A DNA stretch of 48,511 nt from Acidimicrobiia bacterium (GTDB taxonomy: Bacteria > Actinomycetota > Acidimicrobiia > IMCC26256 > PALSA-555). The position numbers and the translations under genes are program-made. The notes under the pieces were generated by a model. It was not told where the DNA came from and did not search any database. It saw only the letters and a program-made list of their open reading frames with translations. The stretch lies in assembly GCA_040881685.1 (NCBI GenBank), contig JBBECS010000001.1, positions 1-48,511 of the forward strand, written 5' to 3'. Below are positions 40,764 to 48,511 of this stretch, piece after piece; position 1 is the stretch's first letter, and each line of letters opens with the position of its first letter.

Positions 40764-41534
40764 GTGCGGCGCGCCGGACGACTTGTCGTAGCGATCACGC
40801 TCGTCGCGCTCTGCGCGTGCGGTGGCGGCTCGTCGTCCGACAGCGCGTCGGGCAAGGGCAAGAAGAACAGCACGCCCGCTCCCACGGGGATCTCGGCCGA
40901 CGACCCGGGGTGTCGGTACATCGTGGCCGGCACCGACGGTCGCGCCACGAATCCCGGTGGCGCGGTCGAGTACCTCAACACCGCAGTGGCCGAGCCATTC
41001 GCCTGCTACGACAAGGTGACGTTCAACTTCGCCCTGGACGAAGAGGCCGTACCCACGACGATCCCTGTTTCCACGACCGAGTCCACGGCATCGGTCACGT
41101 GCACACCGGCGTACACGGTGGAGTACCGCGAGGCTCCGTTTGGTCTGGAGGTGGACGGGAAGGGAGTGCCCACTTCGGTTGCGAGCTTCGATCAAGCCAA
41201 GGCAGTCCTCTACGTGGAGTTGGCGCCCGCGATCTCGGTCAGCACCTACGGAGCCCGTCCAGAGCTGGCATATCCCGGGAACCTCAAGCTCGCGTTCAAA
41301 GGCATGCACCACGTCGTGATGGTCGAATGGGTGAAGAACCTCCCCGAGGGCGAGCAGACCCCCGTCACCCCGCCAACCGTCGCTGGCGTCGCGCCGCTGC
41401 CACAGCGGGTCGTGTGGCTCATCGGACTCGATCGGAAGCGACCGTTCACGGTCGACTGCGCGACCGGGCCTCCACCCGGTACGACGTGCCAAGCGACCGC
41501 TTGTACGCACATGAGCGTGCTCATCATGAAGTGA
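40764..41534 (+). CDS. Putative lipoprotein, AMIN-like C-terminal domain (copy 2)
   Basis: The 256-residue paralogue starts at GTG 40764, one base after the preceding stop. Its signal ends in the lipobox LCAC, followed by a Gly/Ser-rich linker. The shared core is YDKVTFNF, PAYTVEYREAPF and RVVWLIGLDRKRPFTVDC. It has extra cysteines (CDKV region, CTPAY, TTCQATACTH) that could form disulphides outside the cell. Tandem duplication with divergence is likely. It ends one base before the convergent oxidoreductase stop. Confidence 0.75.
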   Translation: MRRAGRLVVAITLVALCACGGGSSSDSASGKGKKNSTPAPTGISADDPGCRYIVAGTDGRATNPGGAVEYLNTAVAEPFACYDKVTFNFALDEEAVPTTIPVSTTESTASVTCTPAYTVEYREAPFGLEVDGKGVPTSVASFDQAKAVLYVELAPAISVSTYGARPELAYPGNLKLAFKGMHHVVMVEWVKNLPEGEQTPVTPPTVAGVAPLPQRVVWLIGLDRKRPFTVDCATGPPPGTTCQATACTHMSVLIMK

Positions 41535-41535
41535 G

Positions 41536-42489
41536 CTAGGTCACGAGCACGATCTTGCCGAGCTTGGCGCCCGCGGCGAATCGCTCGTAGGCGGCCGCCG
41601 CGTCGGACATCGGGATCTCTGCCGCCACGGGGACCTCGATGGCGCCTCGTTCGAGCAAGGGGAGCACGGCGCGCTCGATGGCACGAGCCGCAACGGCTTT
41701 GTCTTCATGGGAGCGGTTGCGAAGCGTCGAGCCGTGCACCCGCGCTCGCTTGCCCATGAGCGTGAACAGGTTGAGCTCGGTGCTCGCGCCGCCGCCCACG
41801 CCGATCACCGCGATTCGGCCACCGGAGTCGAGGGCGTCGAGGTCGGCAGGAAAGTTCGGGGCGCCGACGAGTTCGAGCACGACGTCGAACGGACCGTGAT
41901 CGGCGAAGGAGTCAGGCGCGATCACCTCCACCGAGCCGCAGGCGCTCCCGATCTTGGCAACCGCGGCGCGCAGATCAGCATTGCGGACGGTTGCGACGAC
42001 TCGAGCTCCGACGCACGCGGCGAGCTGCACGCCCGCGATCCCGACTCCTCCCGCCGCGCCGTGCACGAGCACCCGTTCACCCAGACTCAATCCGCACTGG
42101 GTGAACAATGCATCGTGCGCGGTCGTGAACACCTCGGGGAAGCCACCGGCTTGCGGCCAGGCGACCTCCCCAGGCACAGGGAGTGCATGACGCTCGTGCA
42201 CGATCGCCAGCTCGGCTTGGCCGCCGCCACCGATGACGGCCATCACGCGGTCACCGGCGGTGAAGCGGGCGACGCCCGGCCCGGTGGCCACGACCTCGCC
42301 CGCGAGCTCGAGTCCCGGGATGTCGGCCGGAACCCCGGGAGGCGCTGGGTACAGCCCGCGTCGCTGGATCATGTCGGCGCCGTTGAGTCCGGCACCGCGC
42401 ACCGCGATCAGGAGCTCTCCATCCCCTGGTACCGGGTCGGGGTGCTCCTGCCAAGTGATCTCGCCGTCGACGATCGTCACCGCGTTCAT
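41536..42489 (-). CDS. Quinone oxidoreductase-type MDR (zinc-free) dehydrogenase
   Basis: The 317-residue protein has the quinone oxidoreductase pattern: VRGAGLNGADMIQRRGLYPAPPG near the N-terminus, IPGLELAGEV, and the NADPH-binding motif VHGAAGGVGIAGVQLA. The structural and catalytic zinc ligands of alcohol dehydrogenases are absent, as in the PIG3/QOR group. It probably reduces quinones or enones with NADPH. ATG 42489 is divergent from the following small gene with 24 bp between them. Length is typical. Confidence 0.88.
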   Translation of the reverse strand: MNAVTIVDGEITWQEHPDPVPGDGELLIAVRGAGLNGADMIQRRGLYPAPPGVPADIPGLELAGEVVATGPGVARFTAGDRVMAVIGGGGQAELAIVHERHALPVPGEVAWPQAGGFPEVFTTAHDALFTQCGLSLGERVLVHGAAGGVGIAGVQLAACVGARVVATVRNADLRAAVAKIGSACGSVEVIAPDSFADHGPFDVVLELVGAPNFPADLDALDSGGRIAVIGVGGGASTELNLFTLMGKRARVHGSTLRNRSHEDKAVAARAIERAVLPLLERGAIEVPVAAEIPMSDAAAAYERFAAGAKLGKIVLVT

Positions 42490-42513
42490 GAAGGACGTCT
42501 ACCGTCGATGGTG

Positions 42514-42876
42514 ATGGGGTCGCAAGGCGCGCTCGCATTCGTGGACGACGACGGCGAAGAGGTGGTGCTCGACTCTGAGGAGGCTGGCTCGTTGCTCACC
42601 CTCACGGCGGGCCTCGACGCGGCGACCGTGTCGGCCTGTCCGGGGTGCCGCAGCCGCGTGCTCGCGTGCGTGGCGCTCGTCGATCTCCTCGAGGACGCAC
42701 CGCCGCACCCGCGTGCCCGGGAGATCATGGAGCTCGCCGATGACGCCCCCACCCTGCATCTGTACGTGCAGGACCTCGCGACCGAGTGCGCGCACGTCAG
42801 TTGGCGTGATCCGGGTTCCGCGGAGTGGGCGGAGGCGTTGGAAGACGTGCTCGACGATCCTCCCGCCTTGCGGTAG
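42514..42876 (+). CDS. Acidic 120-residue protein of unknown function
   Basis: The product is strongly acidic with two cysteines in CPGCRS, followed by RVLACVALVDLLEDAPPHPRAREIMELADDAPTLHLYV. No family is recognised; conserved-looking spacing suggests a small alpha/beta protein. ATG 42514 is eight bases after TACCGT (42500-42505); ATG 42508 is in frame but too close to that hexamer for leaderless use. It ends two bases before the stop of the convergent DsbA-like gene. Confidence 0.65.
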   Translation: MGSQGALAFVDDDGEEVVLDSEEAGSLLTLTAGLDAATVSACPGCRSRVLACVALVDLLEDAPPHPRAREIMELADDAPTLHLYVQDLATECAHVSWRDPGSAEWAEALEDVLDDPPALR

Positions 42877-42878
42877 CG

Positions 42879-43466
42879 CTAGTTCGGCACCGTCGGGCGC
42901 TTGAACTCATTCAAGCCCACCCAGTCGAGCAAGTCGAGGACGCGCTCCACGTCATCGGCGCGGTCCCGCTCCATGAAGCGCACGAAGGCCGCGTTCTCGC
43001 CTTCGATGAACGTGGGCACGCCGAAGACACCCCAACGGTCGACCGCTTGGGTGTGCTCCTTGGCGAGCGTGGCCAGAGATTCCCCGCCGTGCACGTGGTC
43101 GGCAACCGCGTCCGGATCGACGCCGGCCGACGCTACCGCCTCGCGCAGAACGTCTTCCTTGCCCAGCTTCTTTGCGTGCTCGTGACGGGCGGCGAAGAGG
43201 GCAAGGTGCGCGTCTACGAACTGCTCGGGGAAGTGGTCACGCACGGAGATGCCATAGAGCAACGCCAGCACACCCGTGCCCCGCTCGCTCGGGTCTCGTT
43301 CCCAGACCGGTGCTTCGCCTTCGGGCACGTGGATCTGATCCAGCGAGAACGCGTGCGGACGGGCCTCGATGTCGGCGCCACCGCGAACCGCGGCGATGAC
43401 GGAGGCGTGACCGTTGTACGCGAAGGGGCAGCGGTAGTCGAAGGTGACGGCGAGCTTGCGGGTCAC
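42879..43466 (-). CDS. DsbA-family / HCCA-isomerase-like thioredoxin-fold protein
   Basis: The 195-residue protein has a thioredoxin-fold start (KLAVTFDYRCPFAYNG) and the C-terminal cis-Pro segment VFGVPTFIEGENAAF, as in DsbA/FrnE and 2-hydroxychromene-2-carboxylate isomerases. Only one cysteine is in the active-site position (CPFA, not CxxC), which argues against a disulphide oxidase and for a GST-kappa or isomerase-like role, perhaps with mycothiol. There is no signal peptide. GTG 43466 has an AGGAGG ribosome site five bases upstream. Confidence 0.8.
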   Translation of the reverse strand: MTRKLAVTFDYRCPFAYNGHASVIAAVRGGADIEARPHAFSLDQIHVPEGEAPVWERDPSERGTGVLALLYGISVRDHFPEQFVDAHLALFAARHEHAKKLGKEDVLREAVASAGVDPDAVADHVHGGESLATLAKEHTQAVDRWGVFGVPTFIEGENAAFVRFMERDRADDVERVLDLLDWVGLNEFKRPTVPN

Positions 43467-43528
43467 GGGGCCTCCTGGTGAACGGCCCAACCTACTTCTT
43501 GGTCGCGCTCCGCGGCTCCGCGCCGGAG

Positions 43529-44056
43529 TCAGAACCGCGACTTCACTGCTTTCCCGAGCACGAGCCCGAGCGCAGCTCCCGCGGCCACGTCGGAGGGATG
43601 GTGCATGCGCGTGTACACGCGACTCGTGGCAACCAGGGCTGCAAGCGAGAAGTAGAAGGGGCCAGCACGCGTTCCCTTCGATAGCAGGACAGCGCACATG
43701 AATGCGGTGGCCGCATGCCCGGACGGGAACGACGAAGTGATCGGTCGGCGCATCCCGTAGGGGAGCGGGTCGTCGTTCGTGAAGTGCTCGGGAGGTCGAA
43801 CGCGACGGAACAGCGACTTCACGAAGCCGTTCGTGAGCGCCGACTCGAATCCCAGCATCTTGCTGAAGTGCAAGGCGTATCCGGGTTCCCCGCGTCGGAT
43901 AGCGCGCGCTGCACCGAGCGCGTGCCAGAGCAACCCGTGATCGGCTGCGCTCGACAGCCTGTAGAACAAGCGATCCAACGCGTCACTGCGGTATCGCTCC
44001 AACTGCTTCTCGATCGACTCGTCGAGAGCGTGCACGCGGTCGAGGAAGTCGCCCAT
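43529..44056 (-). CDS. PAP2-type (type 2 phosphatidic acid phosphatase) family protein
   Basis: The 175-residue protein has the three PAP2 motifs: KSLFRRVRP (K-x6-RP), FPSGHAATAF (PSGH) and SRVYTRMHHPSDV (SR-x5-H-x3-D). It has about three or four hydrophobic segments and should sit in the membrane. PAP2 proteins dephosphorylate lipid phosphates such as phosphatidate, undecaprenyl or decaprenylphosphoryl sugars; relatives act on arabinogalactan precursors. ATG 44056 is eight bases after a minus-strand TAGGCT (44070-44065), so I prefer it to upstream GTG or TTG codons. Confidence 0.87.
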   Translation of the reverse strand: MGDFLDRVHALDESIEKQLERYRSDALDRLFYRLSSAADHGLLWHALGAARAIRRGEPGYALHFSKMLGFESALTNGFVKSLFRRVRPPEHFTNDDPLPYGMRRPITSSFPSGHAATAFMCAVLLSKGTRAGPFYFSLAALVATSRVYTRMHHPSDVAAGAALGLVLGKAVKSRF

Positions 44057-44078
44057 GCGCACCAAGCCTACCGAGGGG

Positions 44079-44912
44079 TCACGCGAGTGGCAGCGCCGGC
44101 TCGATCATCGTGCCCGGACCACGGAGCTCTGCCGCGTCGATCGGATCGCCCCCGAACGCGGGGCAGTACGCCTTGAACGCGCACCAGTCGCAAAGTTTGC
44201 TGGGGCTCGGCCGGAAGTCGTCGCGAGCGCACGCGCGCGTGATCGCATTCCAGAGCGCAGAGGTGCGGCGTTCGACACCGCCGACCGTCTGCTCGCTCGT
44301 CGTGGCGATGATCGCCTCCGGCTTCTTGAGATAGAAGAGCTGCACGCGCGCCGGTCGCCGCCCGAGCATCTGCTCGCAGAGCAGTGCGTAGATGTGCACG
44401 CCGCTGAGGCTCTTGCCTTCGAACCGCTCGGAGGGCACGCCGCCGGTCTTGTAGTCGGTGACGACGAGCTCGCCGTCGGCATCGAGTTCGAGGCGGTCGA
44501 TCACGCCGCGCAGGCGCGCCTCGCCGACCCGAGCCTCGAGCTTGAGTTCGAGGCCGATGGGTCGCACGGTGGTTGGGTCCTCGAGCTCGAAGTAGCGCTG
44601 CACCAGCGTCTCGGCATCCTCGTGGAACTGCGCCCATTCCTCTTCGCTCAGCTCGAGCTCGCTGAACTCGGGATCGGTCGAGAACTCGGCGCGGGCTCGG
44701 TCGAGGTCGGCACGTGCGGCGTCGATGGTGCGGTCGTTCGGCGGCCGACACATCAACAGCTCCAGGGCACGGTGCACGAGCGTGCCCTTGGAGGCCGGCG
44801 CCGACGGTGGCTCGGGTAGGCGCTCGAGGTAGGAGAACCGGAACGCGAGCGGGCACTCCTTGAATGCCGCGCACGAGCTCGGCGAGAGGGAGTACGGCAA
44901 CGCTCGGCCCAT
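44079..44912 (-). CDS. RecB-like PD-(D/E)XK nuclease with probable Fe-S cluster cysteines
   Basis: The 277-residue protein has LSPSSCAAFKECPLAFRFSY at the N-terminus, KGTLVHRALELLM, the nuclease core GVIDRLELDADGELVVTDYKTG (Asp and Lys catalytic residues) and a C-terminal CDWCAFKAYC cluster. This is the RecB-family/AddB/Cas4-like nuclease pattern in which N- and C-terminal cysteines hold a 4Fe-4S cluster. No helicase part is present, so it is a stand-alone exonuclease, common in actinobacteria. No cas genes are nearby. ATG 44912 is seven bases after a minus-strand TATCGT (44925-44920). Confidence 0.85.
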   Translation of the reverse strand: MGRALPYSLSPSSCAAFKECPLAFRFSYLERLPEPPSAPASKGTLVHRALELLMCRPPNDRTIDAARADLDRARAEFSTDPEFSELELSEEEWAQFHEDAETLVQRYFELEDPTTVRPIGLELKLEARVGEARLRGVIDRLELDADGELVVTDYKTGGVPSERFEGKSLSGVHIYALLCEQMLGRRPARVQLFYLKKPEAIIATTSEQTVGGVERRTSALWNAITRACARDDFRPSPSKLCDWCAFKAYCPAFGGDPIDAAELRGPGTMIEPALPLA

Positions 44913-45190
44913 ACGTCGGACGATAAACCCGGGGTGTGACAGTCGTGCGGATCTGGCGCGTGCTGGACGCTGGCTGGCGCGCCGGAGGTTGCTGCGGGGC
45001 CCGGGGGACCGCCACGCCTCGTGCTGCCCCTCGCCGCCCTCGCTGCGCTCGGGCCGGCTTCGGTGCCGCAAATGCGGCGTGGCGACCCCCCTTGCCCCCG
45101 CCTTGCTTCGCTCGGCGGCGGTTCGGCCACGCGCAGACTTGGATCGGTACGCTGCCGATTGGCGGTCCGTTGAAGAAAGAAGAAGTGGAC
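44913..45190. other. 278-bp divergent spacer, no convincing gene
   Basis: The plus frame of the downstream gene stays open across much of this spacer, but its Arg/Ala/Pro-rich translation looks non-coding. A 9-bp inverted repeat (45010-45018 with 45076-45084) and a 6-bp hairpin (45065-45078) could fold the leader. The minus-strand -10 of the nuclease gene lies at 44920-44925. Confidence 0.5.
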
Positions 45191-46201
45191 ATGAAGGTCG
45201 ACAGTGGGATTCCTGGGGTGGGGATCGAGGAGATTGTTTCGGTTGCTCGGGAGCTCGAGGAGATGGGGTATGACGGGGCGTTCACTGCTGAGACGAACCA
45301 CGACCCGTTTCTGCCGTTGGTGATTGCTGCTGAGCACACGGAGAGGCTCGAGCTCGGGACGAGCATTGCGGTGGCGTTCGGGCGCAACCCGATGACGCTT
45401 GCGAACATCGGGCACGATCTCCAGCTCCTGTCGAAGGGGCGCTTCCGTCTGGGGCTCGGAAGCCAGATCAAGGCGCACATCGAGAAGCGGTTCTCGATGC
45501 CGTGGTCGCACCCGGCGGCACGCATGCGCGAGATGATCCTGGCGATGCGCGCGATCTGGGCGTGCTGGAACAACGGCGAGAAGCTCGAGTTCCGCGGCGA
45601 GTTCTACAACCACACGCTCATGACGCCGTTCTTCGACCCGGGGCCGAGCCCCTACGGCCCTCCGTCCATCCAGCTGGCCGCGGTCGGCGAGCTCATGACC
45701 GAAGTCGCCGGCGAGGTAGCCGACGGCATCATCCTGCACGGGTTCACCACCGAGCGCTATGTGCGCGAGGTTACGCTGCCAGCGCTGGAACGGGGATTCG
45801 CGAAGGCTGGCAAGTCGCGTGCCGACTTCGACATCTCCGGACCGTTGTTTGTCGTCACCGGCACGAGCGACGAGGAGATCGAGCGAGCCCGCGAGGGGAC
45901 GAAGCAACAGATCGCGTTCTACGGGTCCACCCCGGCGTATCGCGGTGTGCTCGAGCTCCATGGCTGGGGCGCGGCGCAGGACGATCTCAACAAGATGTCC
46001 AAGCAGGGCAAATGGGTGGAGATGGGCGAGCTGATCGACGACGAGATGCTCGAGACGTTCGCCGTCGTCGCGGCGCCGGAGGACGTGCCCAAAGCGCTGC
46101 TCGCCCGCTACGGCGACCTCGTCAACCGACTTTCGTTCTACGCGCCGTACCGCAGCGACCCGGAGCGTTGGAAGCAGGTGGTCGCCGGCTTCAAGCAGTA
46201 A
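45191..46201 (+). CDS. F420-dependent luciferase-like (LLM) oxidoreductase, TIGR03617-like
   Basis: The 336-residue protein has the bacterial luciferase-like barrel: VARELEEMGYDGAFTAETNHDPF, LELGTSIAVAFGRNPMTLAN, GRFRLGLGSQIKAHIEKRF and the C-terminal substrate cap. The pattern best fits the TIGR03617 group of F420-dependent enzymes found in F420-producing actinobacteria, agreeing with cofC in this window. It probably reduces or oxidises an organic substrate with F420 as hydride carrier. ATG 45191 is preceded by a purine-rich GAAAGAAGAAG stretch. The first 30 codons use more GGG, GTT and GCT than the rest of the gene. Confidence 0.85.
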   Translation: MKVDSGIPGVGIEEIVSVARELEEMGYDGAFTAETNHDPFLPLVIAAEHTERLELGTSIAVAFGRNPMTLANIGHDLQLLSKGRFRLGLGSQIKAHIEKRFSMPWSHPAARMREMILAMRAIWACWNNGEKLEFRGEFYNHTLMTPFFDPGPSPYGPPSIQLAAVGELMTEVAGEVADGIILHGFTTERYVREVTLPALERGFAKAGKSRADFDISGPLFVVTGTSDEEIERAREGTKQQIAFYGSTPAYRGVLELHGWGAAQDDLNKMSKQGKWVEMGELIDDEMLETFAVVAAPEDVPKALLARYGDLVNRLSFYAPYRSDPERWKQVVAGFKQ

Positions 46202-46216
46202 GGAGGCGCCCCGCCC

Positions 46217-47671
46217 TCACTGGTTCGGGTGGGGCGGCGCCGCGGTGCGCTCCTCGTGATACTCCTCCTCGACGTTCACCGACCAGATGTCGTGGTGCGC
46301 GCCGAAGATGTTCTCAACGGAGAGCATCGCGGTGTACATCGAGTGATCTTGGTTGTTGTAACGGTGCATCCCGTTGCGACCTACGGGATAGATGTTCGGT
46401 GCGTGCTGCTCGATCCATCCGGCGAGCGTTGCCACGTTCTCCTTGTAGACCGCGTCGTACATGGGGTACGCCTTGGGCATCCGTACGACGTAGCCGGCTT
46501 CGACTCGTGAGGGATCAGCGAGCAGCCCGATCGCGCACAGCTCGCGCTTGCCCTGCTCGATGAGGTCGGCGTCGGCCTTGGTCCACATGTGGTCGCCCTC
46601 GTTCACGAAGAACTCGAGCCCGAGGCAGGTACGACCGTCCTTGACCAAGTAGGGCGACCAGCTCCCGAAGTTCTGGATCCGCCCCACCGCGACGCTCGCG
46701 TCGTTGATGTAGATCCAGTTGTCGGGGAACCCGTCTTCCTCGGGGAGGACGAGGGCCACGGTGATGAAGTCGCGGTAGCGGAGCCCGTCGGCCGCGGCAA
46801 CGACGTCTGCCGGGACCGGCGGGTCCATCGCGCGGAGCAGCTCACCGATCGGCATCGACGAGATCACATCGGTGCACGGATAGCGGGCCGGCAAACCTTC
46901 GGTGAGCGCGGTCACCGCGACGGCCCGCCCGTTCTCGTGCTCGACCTTCGTGACCTTGGAGTCGAAGATCACTTTGGCGCCGTTCGCGGTCACGAGCTCA
47001 GTGCAGCGCTCCCACATCATCCCGGGGCCGTACTTCGGGTAGTTGAACTCCTCGATCAGGCTGGTGACCTGCTTCGCCTTGTCGGCCTTTCGGCGGATGC
47101 GCTTGGGCTTGAGGGCTTCCCACACCGCGCGGAACAGGGAGAGGTTCTTGATGCGCTGGGCGCCCCAGTCGGCCTGGATCTCGGTGCACGGGACGCCCCA
47201 CACCTTCTCGCTTTGGGTCTTGAAGAAGTGTCGGTACAGCCGCCAGCCGAATCGCGAGGCGACGAAGCCTTCGAGCGTGGTCTTGTCCTTCGGGGGATGG
47301 ACCCGGACCCACAGGTACGACATCACGCAGCGCACCGCTTCGATCGGTCCGAGGTTGCGGAGCGCGTTCATGGCCGAGATCGGGTAGTCGTAGAACTTCC
47401 CGCGGTAATAGATGCGGCTCAGACGGGGCCGACGCAGGAAGTCTTCGGGCCCCAGGATCTCGAACCAGAGGTCCTCGACCGGCTGCACCTTGGTGAAGAA
47501 GCGATGACCCCCGATGTCGAAGCGCCAGCCGTCGCGCTCGGGTGTGCGACTGATGCCGCCGACGACGGTGTCGGCCTCGAGGATGGTGCTGGGTACCCCG
47601 CGCTTCGTGAGCACGTATGCCGCGGTGAGTCCGGCAGGCCCCGCGCCGATGATGACGATTTCCTCATCCAT
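46217..47671 (-). CDS. FAD-dependent oxidoreductase, amine-oxidase/UGM-like
   Basis: The 484-residue protein opens with the dinucleotide-binding motif VIIGAGPAGLTAAYVLTKRG and GGISRT, followed by FDIGGHRFFTK and a C-terminal FAD-contact region (HRYNNQDHSMYTAM). It resembles the actinobacterial group between protoporphyrinogen oxidase and UDP-galactopyranose mutase, often found with cell-surface glycan genes, and has no signal peptide. ATG 47671 was chosen because it gives the FAD motif at residue 6. The hydroxylase-like gene lies 13 bases upstream, so both are probably one operon. Confidence 0.8.
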   Translation of the reverse strand: MDEEIVIIGAGPAGLTAAYVLTKRGVPSTILEADTVVGGISRTPERDGWRFDIGGHRFFTKVQPVEDLWFEILGPEDFLRRPRLSRIYYRGKFYDYPISAMNALRNLGPIEAVRCVMSYLWVRVHPPKDKTTLEGFVASRFGWRLYRHFFKTQSEKVWGVPCTEIQADWGAQRIKNLSLFRAVWEALKPKRIRRKADKAKQVTSLIEEFNYPKYGPGMMWERCTELVTANGAKVIFDSKVTKVEHENGRAVAVTALTEGLPARYPCTDVISSMPIGELLRAMDPPVPADVVAAADGLRYRDFITVALVLPEEDGFPDNWIYINDASVAVGRIQNFGSWSPYLVKDGRTCLGLEFFVNEGDHMWTKADADLIEQGKRELCAIGLLADPSRVEAGYVVRMPKAYPMYDAVYKENVATLAGWIEQHAPNIYPVGRNGMHRYNNQDHSMYTAMLSVENIFGAHHDIWSVNVEEEYHEERTAAPPHPNQ

Positions 47672-47684
47672 GGACGGGGAGTGC

Positions 47685-48398
47685 CTACGTCGAAGCCGGG
47701 AGGTGCGCGTGGATGTACGCGTCGAGCTCGGGCCCGCTCTCGAAGCTGCTGATGAGCGCGCAGCGGGTGGTGTCGCTCGGGTTGCAGACGACATGCCACA
47801 GGCGCTGAGTGTCGACGATGAACCGCGCCCCTCGATGCATCGGGATGTGGACCTCGGTGCGCTGGTCGGGCAGGCCGTCGTCGCCTTGCTCCATCAGCAC
47901 CATGAACGCACCCGGGTTCTCGGTGAGCTCGATCCACTGACGAACCACCCAACCCGTGGGCTCGGGGTTGAAGCGGTTGTTGTCGTCGCGGTGGATGTGA
48001 GGGAGCGCCTCCTCGTAGCTCTGGGGCTCGAGCTTGATCGTCCTGACCCGCCCGAAGTCGGCACCCACGTCGCGCACATGGTCGACGATCGTCGGGCAGC
48101 GCTCCGCGTTCGTTGTGAGCTTGCCGCCCTTGTCGGGGCGCTCGTCACCGGGCTTCCAGAAGCCCTGGCAGTCGAGCTCGCCGTCGGCGGTCGCGATCGG
48201 CGCGAAGTTCGTGTCACCGCCGCTCTTCCAGTCCATGTACTCGAGCGAGAGGAACTCCTCGTCGGGCACGACCGGCTCGGCGTCGGTCAGGACCACGAAG
48301 CCGCGCTCCTCGATCACGGGCAGCCGCAAGTGCTGCGTGTGCATCGGGATGTCGGTCGACCAGTGCGGCGTTTTCAAGAGGTCGGTGACGTGGGCCAT
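47685..48398 (-). CDS. Aspartyl/asparaginyl beta-hydroxylase-like 2-oxoglutarate/Fe(II) oxygenase
   Basis: The 237-residue protein has a double-stranded beta-helix pattern with the iron motif HIHRDDNNRF (His-x-Asp) and the distal His in TQRLWHVVCNPSD, followed by the Arg (TTRCAL) that would bind 2-oxoglutarate. Relatives hydroxylate Asp or Asn residues or small molecules. It is the first gene of a pair with the FAD oxidoreductase, so the two may modify the same surface or lipid-linked compound; that is inference. ATG 48398 is eight bases after minus-strand TAGCCT (48412-48407), which is also the left edge of a palindromic element. Confidence 0.75.
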   Translation of the reverse strand: MAHVTDLLKTPHWSTDIPMHTQHLRLPVIEERGFVVLTDAEPVVPDEEFLSLEYMDWKSGGDTNFAPIATADGELDCQGFWKPGDERPDKGGKLTTNAERCPTIVDHVRDVGADFGRVRTIKLEPQSYEEALPHIHRDDNNRFNPEPTGWVVRQWIELTENPGAFMVLMEQGDDGLPDQRTEVHIPMHRGARFIVDTQRLWHVVCNPSDTTRCALISSFESGPELDAYIHAHLPAST

Positions 48399-48406
48399 AC
48401 CCTTGA

Positions 48407-48486
48407 AGGCTACCGACCGCGCCGCAGGTACCCTGCGGTGCAGGTAGCCGGGGCCCGAGCGGCCCGGCGCTCCCCGCCGAGAGCGG
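48407..48486 (+). repeat. Long palindromic element (copy 7) upstream of the hydroxylase gene
   Basis: The 80-bp unit has a 10-pair stem (48419-48428 with 48432-48441, one G-U) around TAC, a second GC-rich stem near 48447-48469 and a GCCGAGAGCGG right end identical to the ctpE copy. Its left end AGGCTA is the complement of the TAGCCT -10 used by the gene at 48398. Confidence 0.78.
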
Positions 48487-48511
48487 ACTACAGGTCGAGG
48501 TCGCCGGTCGC

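Noticed and set aside
44079-44912. Cas4-like nuclease as a sign of a CRISPR system
   Set aside because: No other cas gene or repeat array exists in the window, and stand-alone RecB-like nucleases of this kind are common in actinobacteria.
44936-45190. Open frame extending the LLM oxidoreductase 85 codons upstream
   Set aside because: The translation is Arg/Ala/Pro/Gly-rich without similarity to the enzyme family, and the barrel normally begins at ATG 45191. High GC leaves such frames open by chance.

Overview
This is a high-GC chromosomal window, almost certainly from an actinomycete-type bacterium (Actinomycetota). Acidimicrobiia or a similar uncultured lineage fits best, but I cannot prove the rank. 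The evidence is: F420 genes (CofC and an F420-type luciferase-like oxidoreductase); a mycothiol conjugate amidase (Mca); an HU-type protein with a long Lys/Arg tail; the actinobacterial mutasome ImuA'/ImuB/DnaE2 with mycobacterial-type LexA boxes; a CtpE-like ATPase; a 13E12-family HNH protein; frequent GTG starts; and many genes whose -10 hexamer lies only 4-9 nt before the start codon, which implies leaderless mRNAs. The order hupB, cofC, gpsA recalls the mycobacterial hupB-ppk-cofC-gpsA neighbourhood. No tRNA, rRNA, CRISPR array, complete insertion sequence or phage was seen.

Layout. 1-4.7 kb: tail of a histone-like protein and its terminator, a LmbE-type deacetylase overlapping cofC, and divergently plsC-gpsA-unknown. 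4.7-8.6 kb: GH38 alpha-mannosidase facing away from a HAD phosphatase-RpiB-like pair. 8.6-10.5 kb: a 38-residue protein, RNase HII, a DinB/MDMPI-fold protein and an Nfu-N-like protein. 10.5-12.8 kb: SOS-controlled imuA'-imuB. 12.8-22.2 kb: a PEGA-like protein, a metallophosphoesterase fused to a PQQ-type propeller, two tandem adenylate cyclase-STAND-TPR paralogues, and a compact 13E12/HNH protein behind an AT-richer, inverted-repeat-rich spacer. 22.2-25.7 kb: SOS-controlled dnaE2. 25.9-32.6 kb: a divalent-cation block (MgtE/SLC41-like, PhoU-TrkA_C twice, CtpE-like P-type ATPase, VIT, CorA). 32.7-38 kb: acyl-CoA dehydrogenase, an Rv1264-type cyclase, a secreted TAP-type hydrolase, Mca and an SCP2 protein. 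38-48.5 kb: YdjC deacetylase, a frameshifted thiolase, two tandem lipoproteins, a quinone oxidoreductase, DsbA-like and PAP2 proteins, a RecB-like nuclease, a luciferase-like oxidoreductase, an FAD oxidoreductase and an Asp/Asn-hydroxylase-like protein.

How the parts connect. imuA'-imuB and dnaE2 are about 9.5 kb apart, but each has its own near-perfect LexA box, so they should be co-induced as one translesion mutasome. Three class III cyclases with intact catalytic residues indicate cAMP signalling. The five ion-transport genes form one metal-homeostasis block.

The most unusual feature is a family of short palindromic repeats with a GGTAYCC-type core. Copies lie in frame inside imuB and dnaE2, at the N-terminus of dnaE2, between the ion-transport genes, in a translated leader before the SCP2 gene, and next to the -10 elements of ctpE and the hydroxylase gene. 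Their stems differ by compensatory changes, and two copies sit exactly where they could supply or carry an outward promoter.
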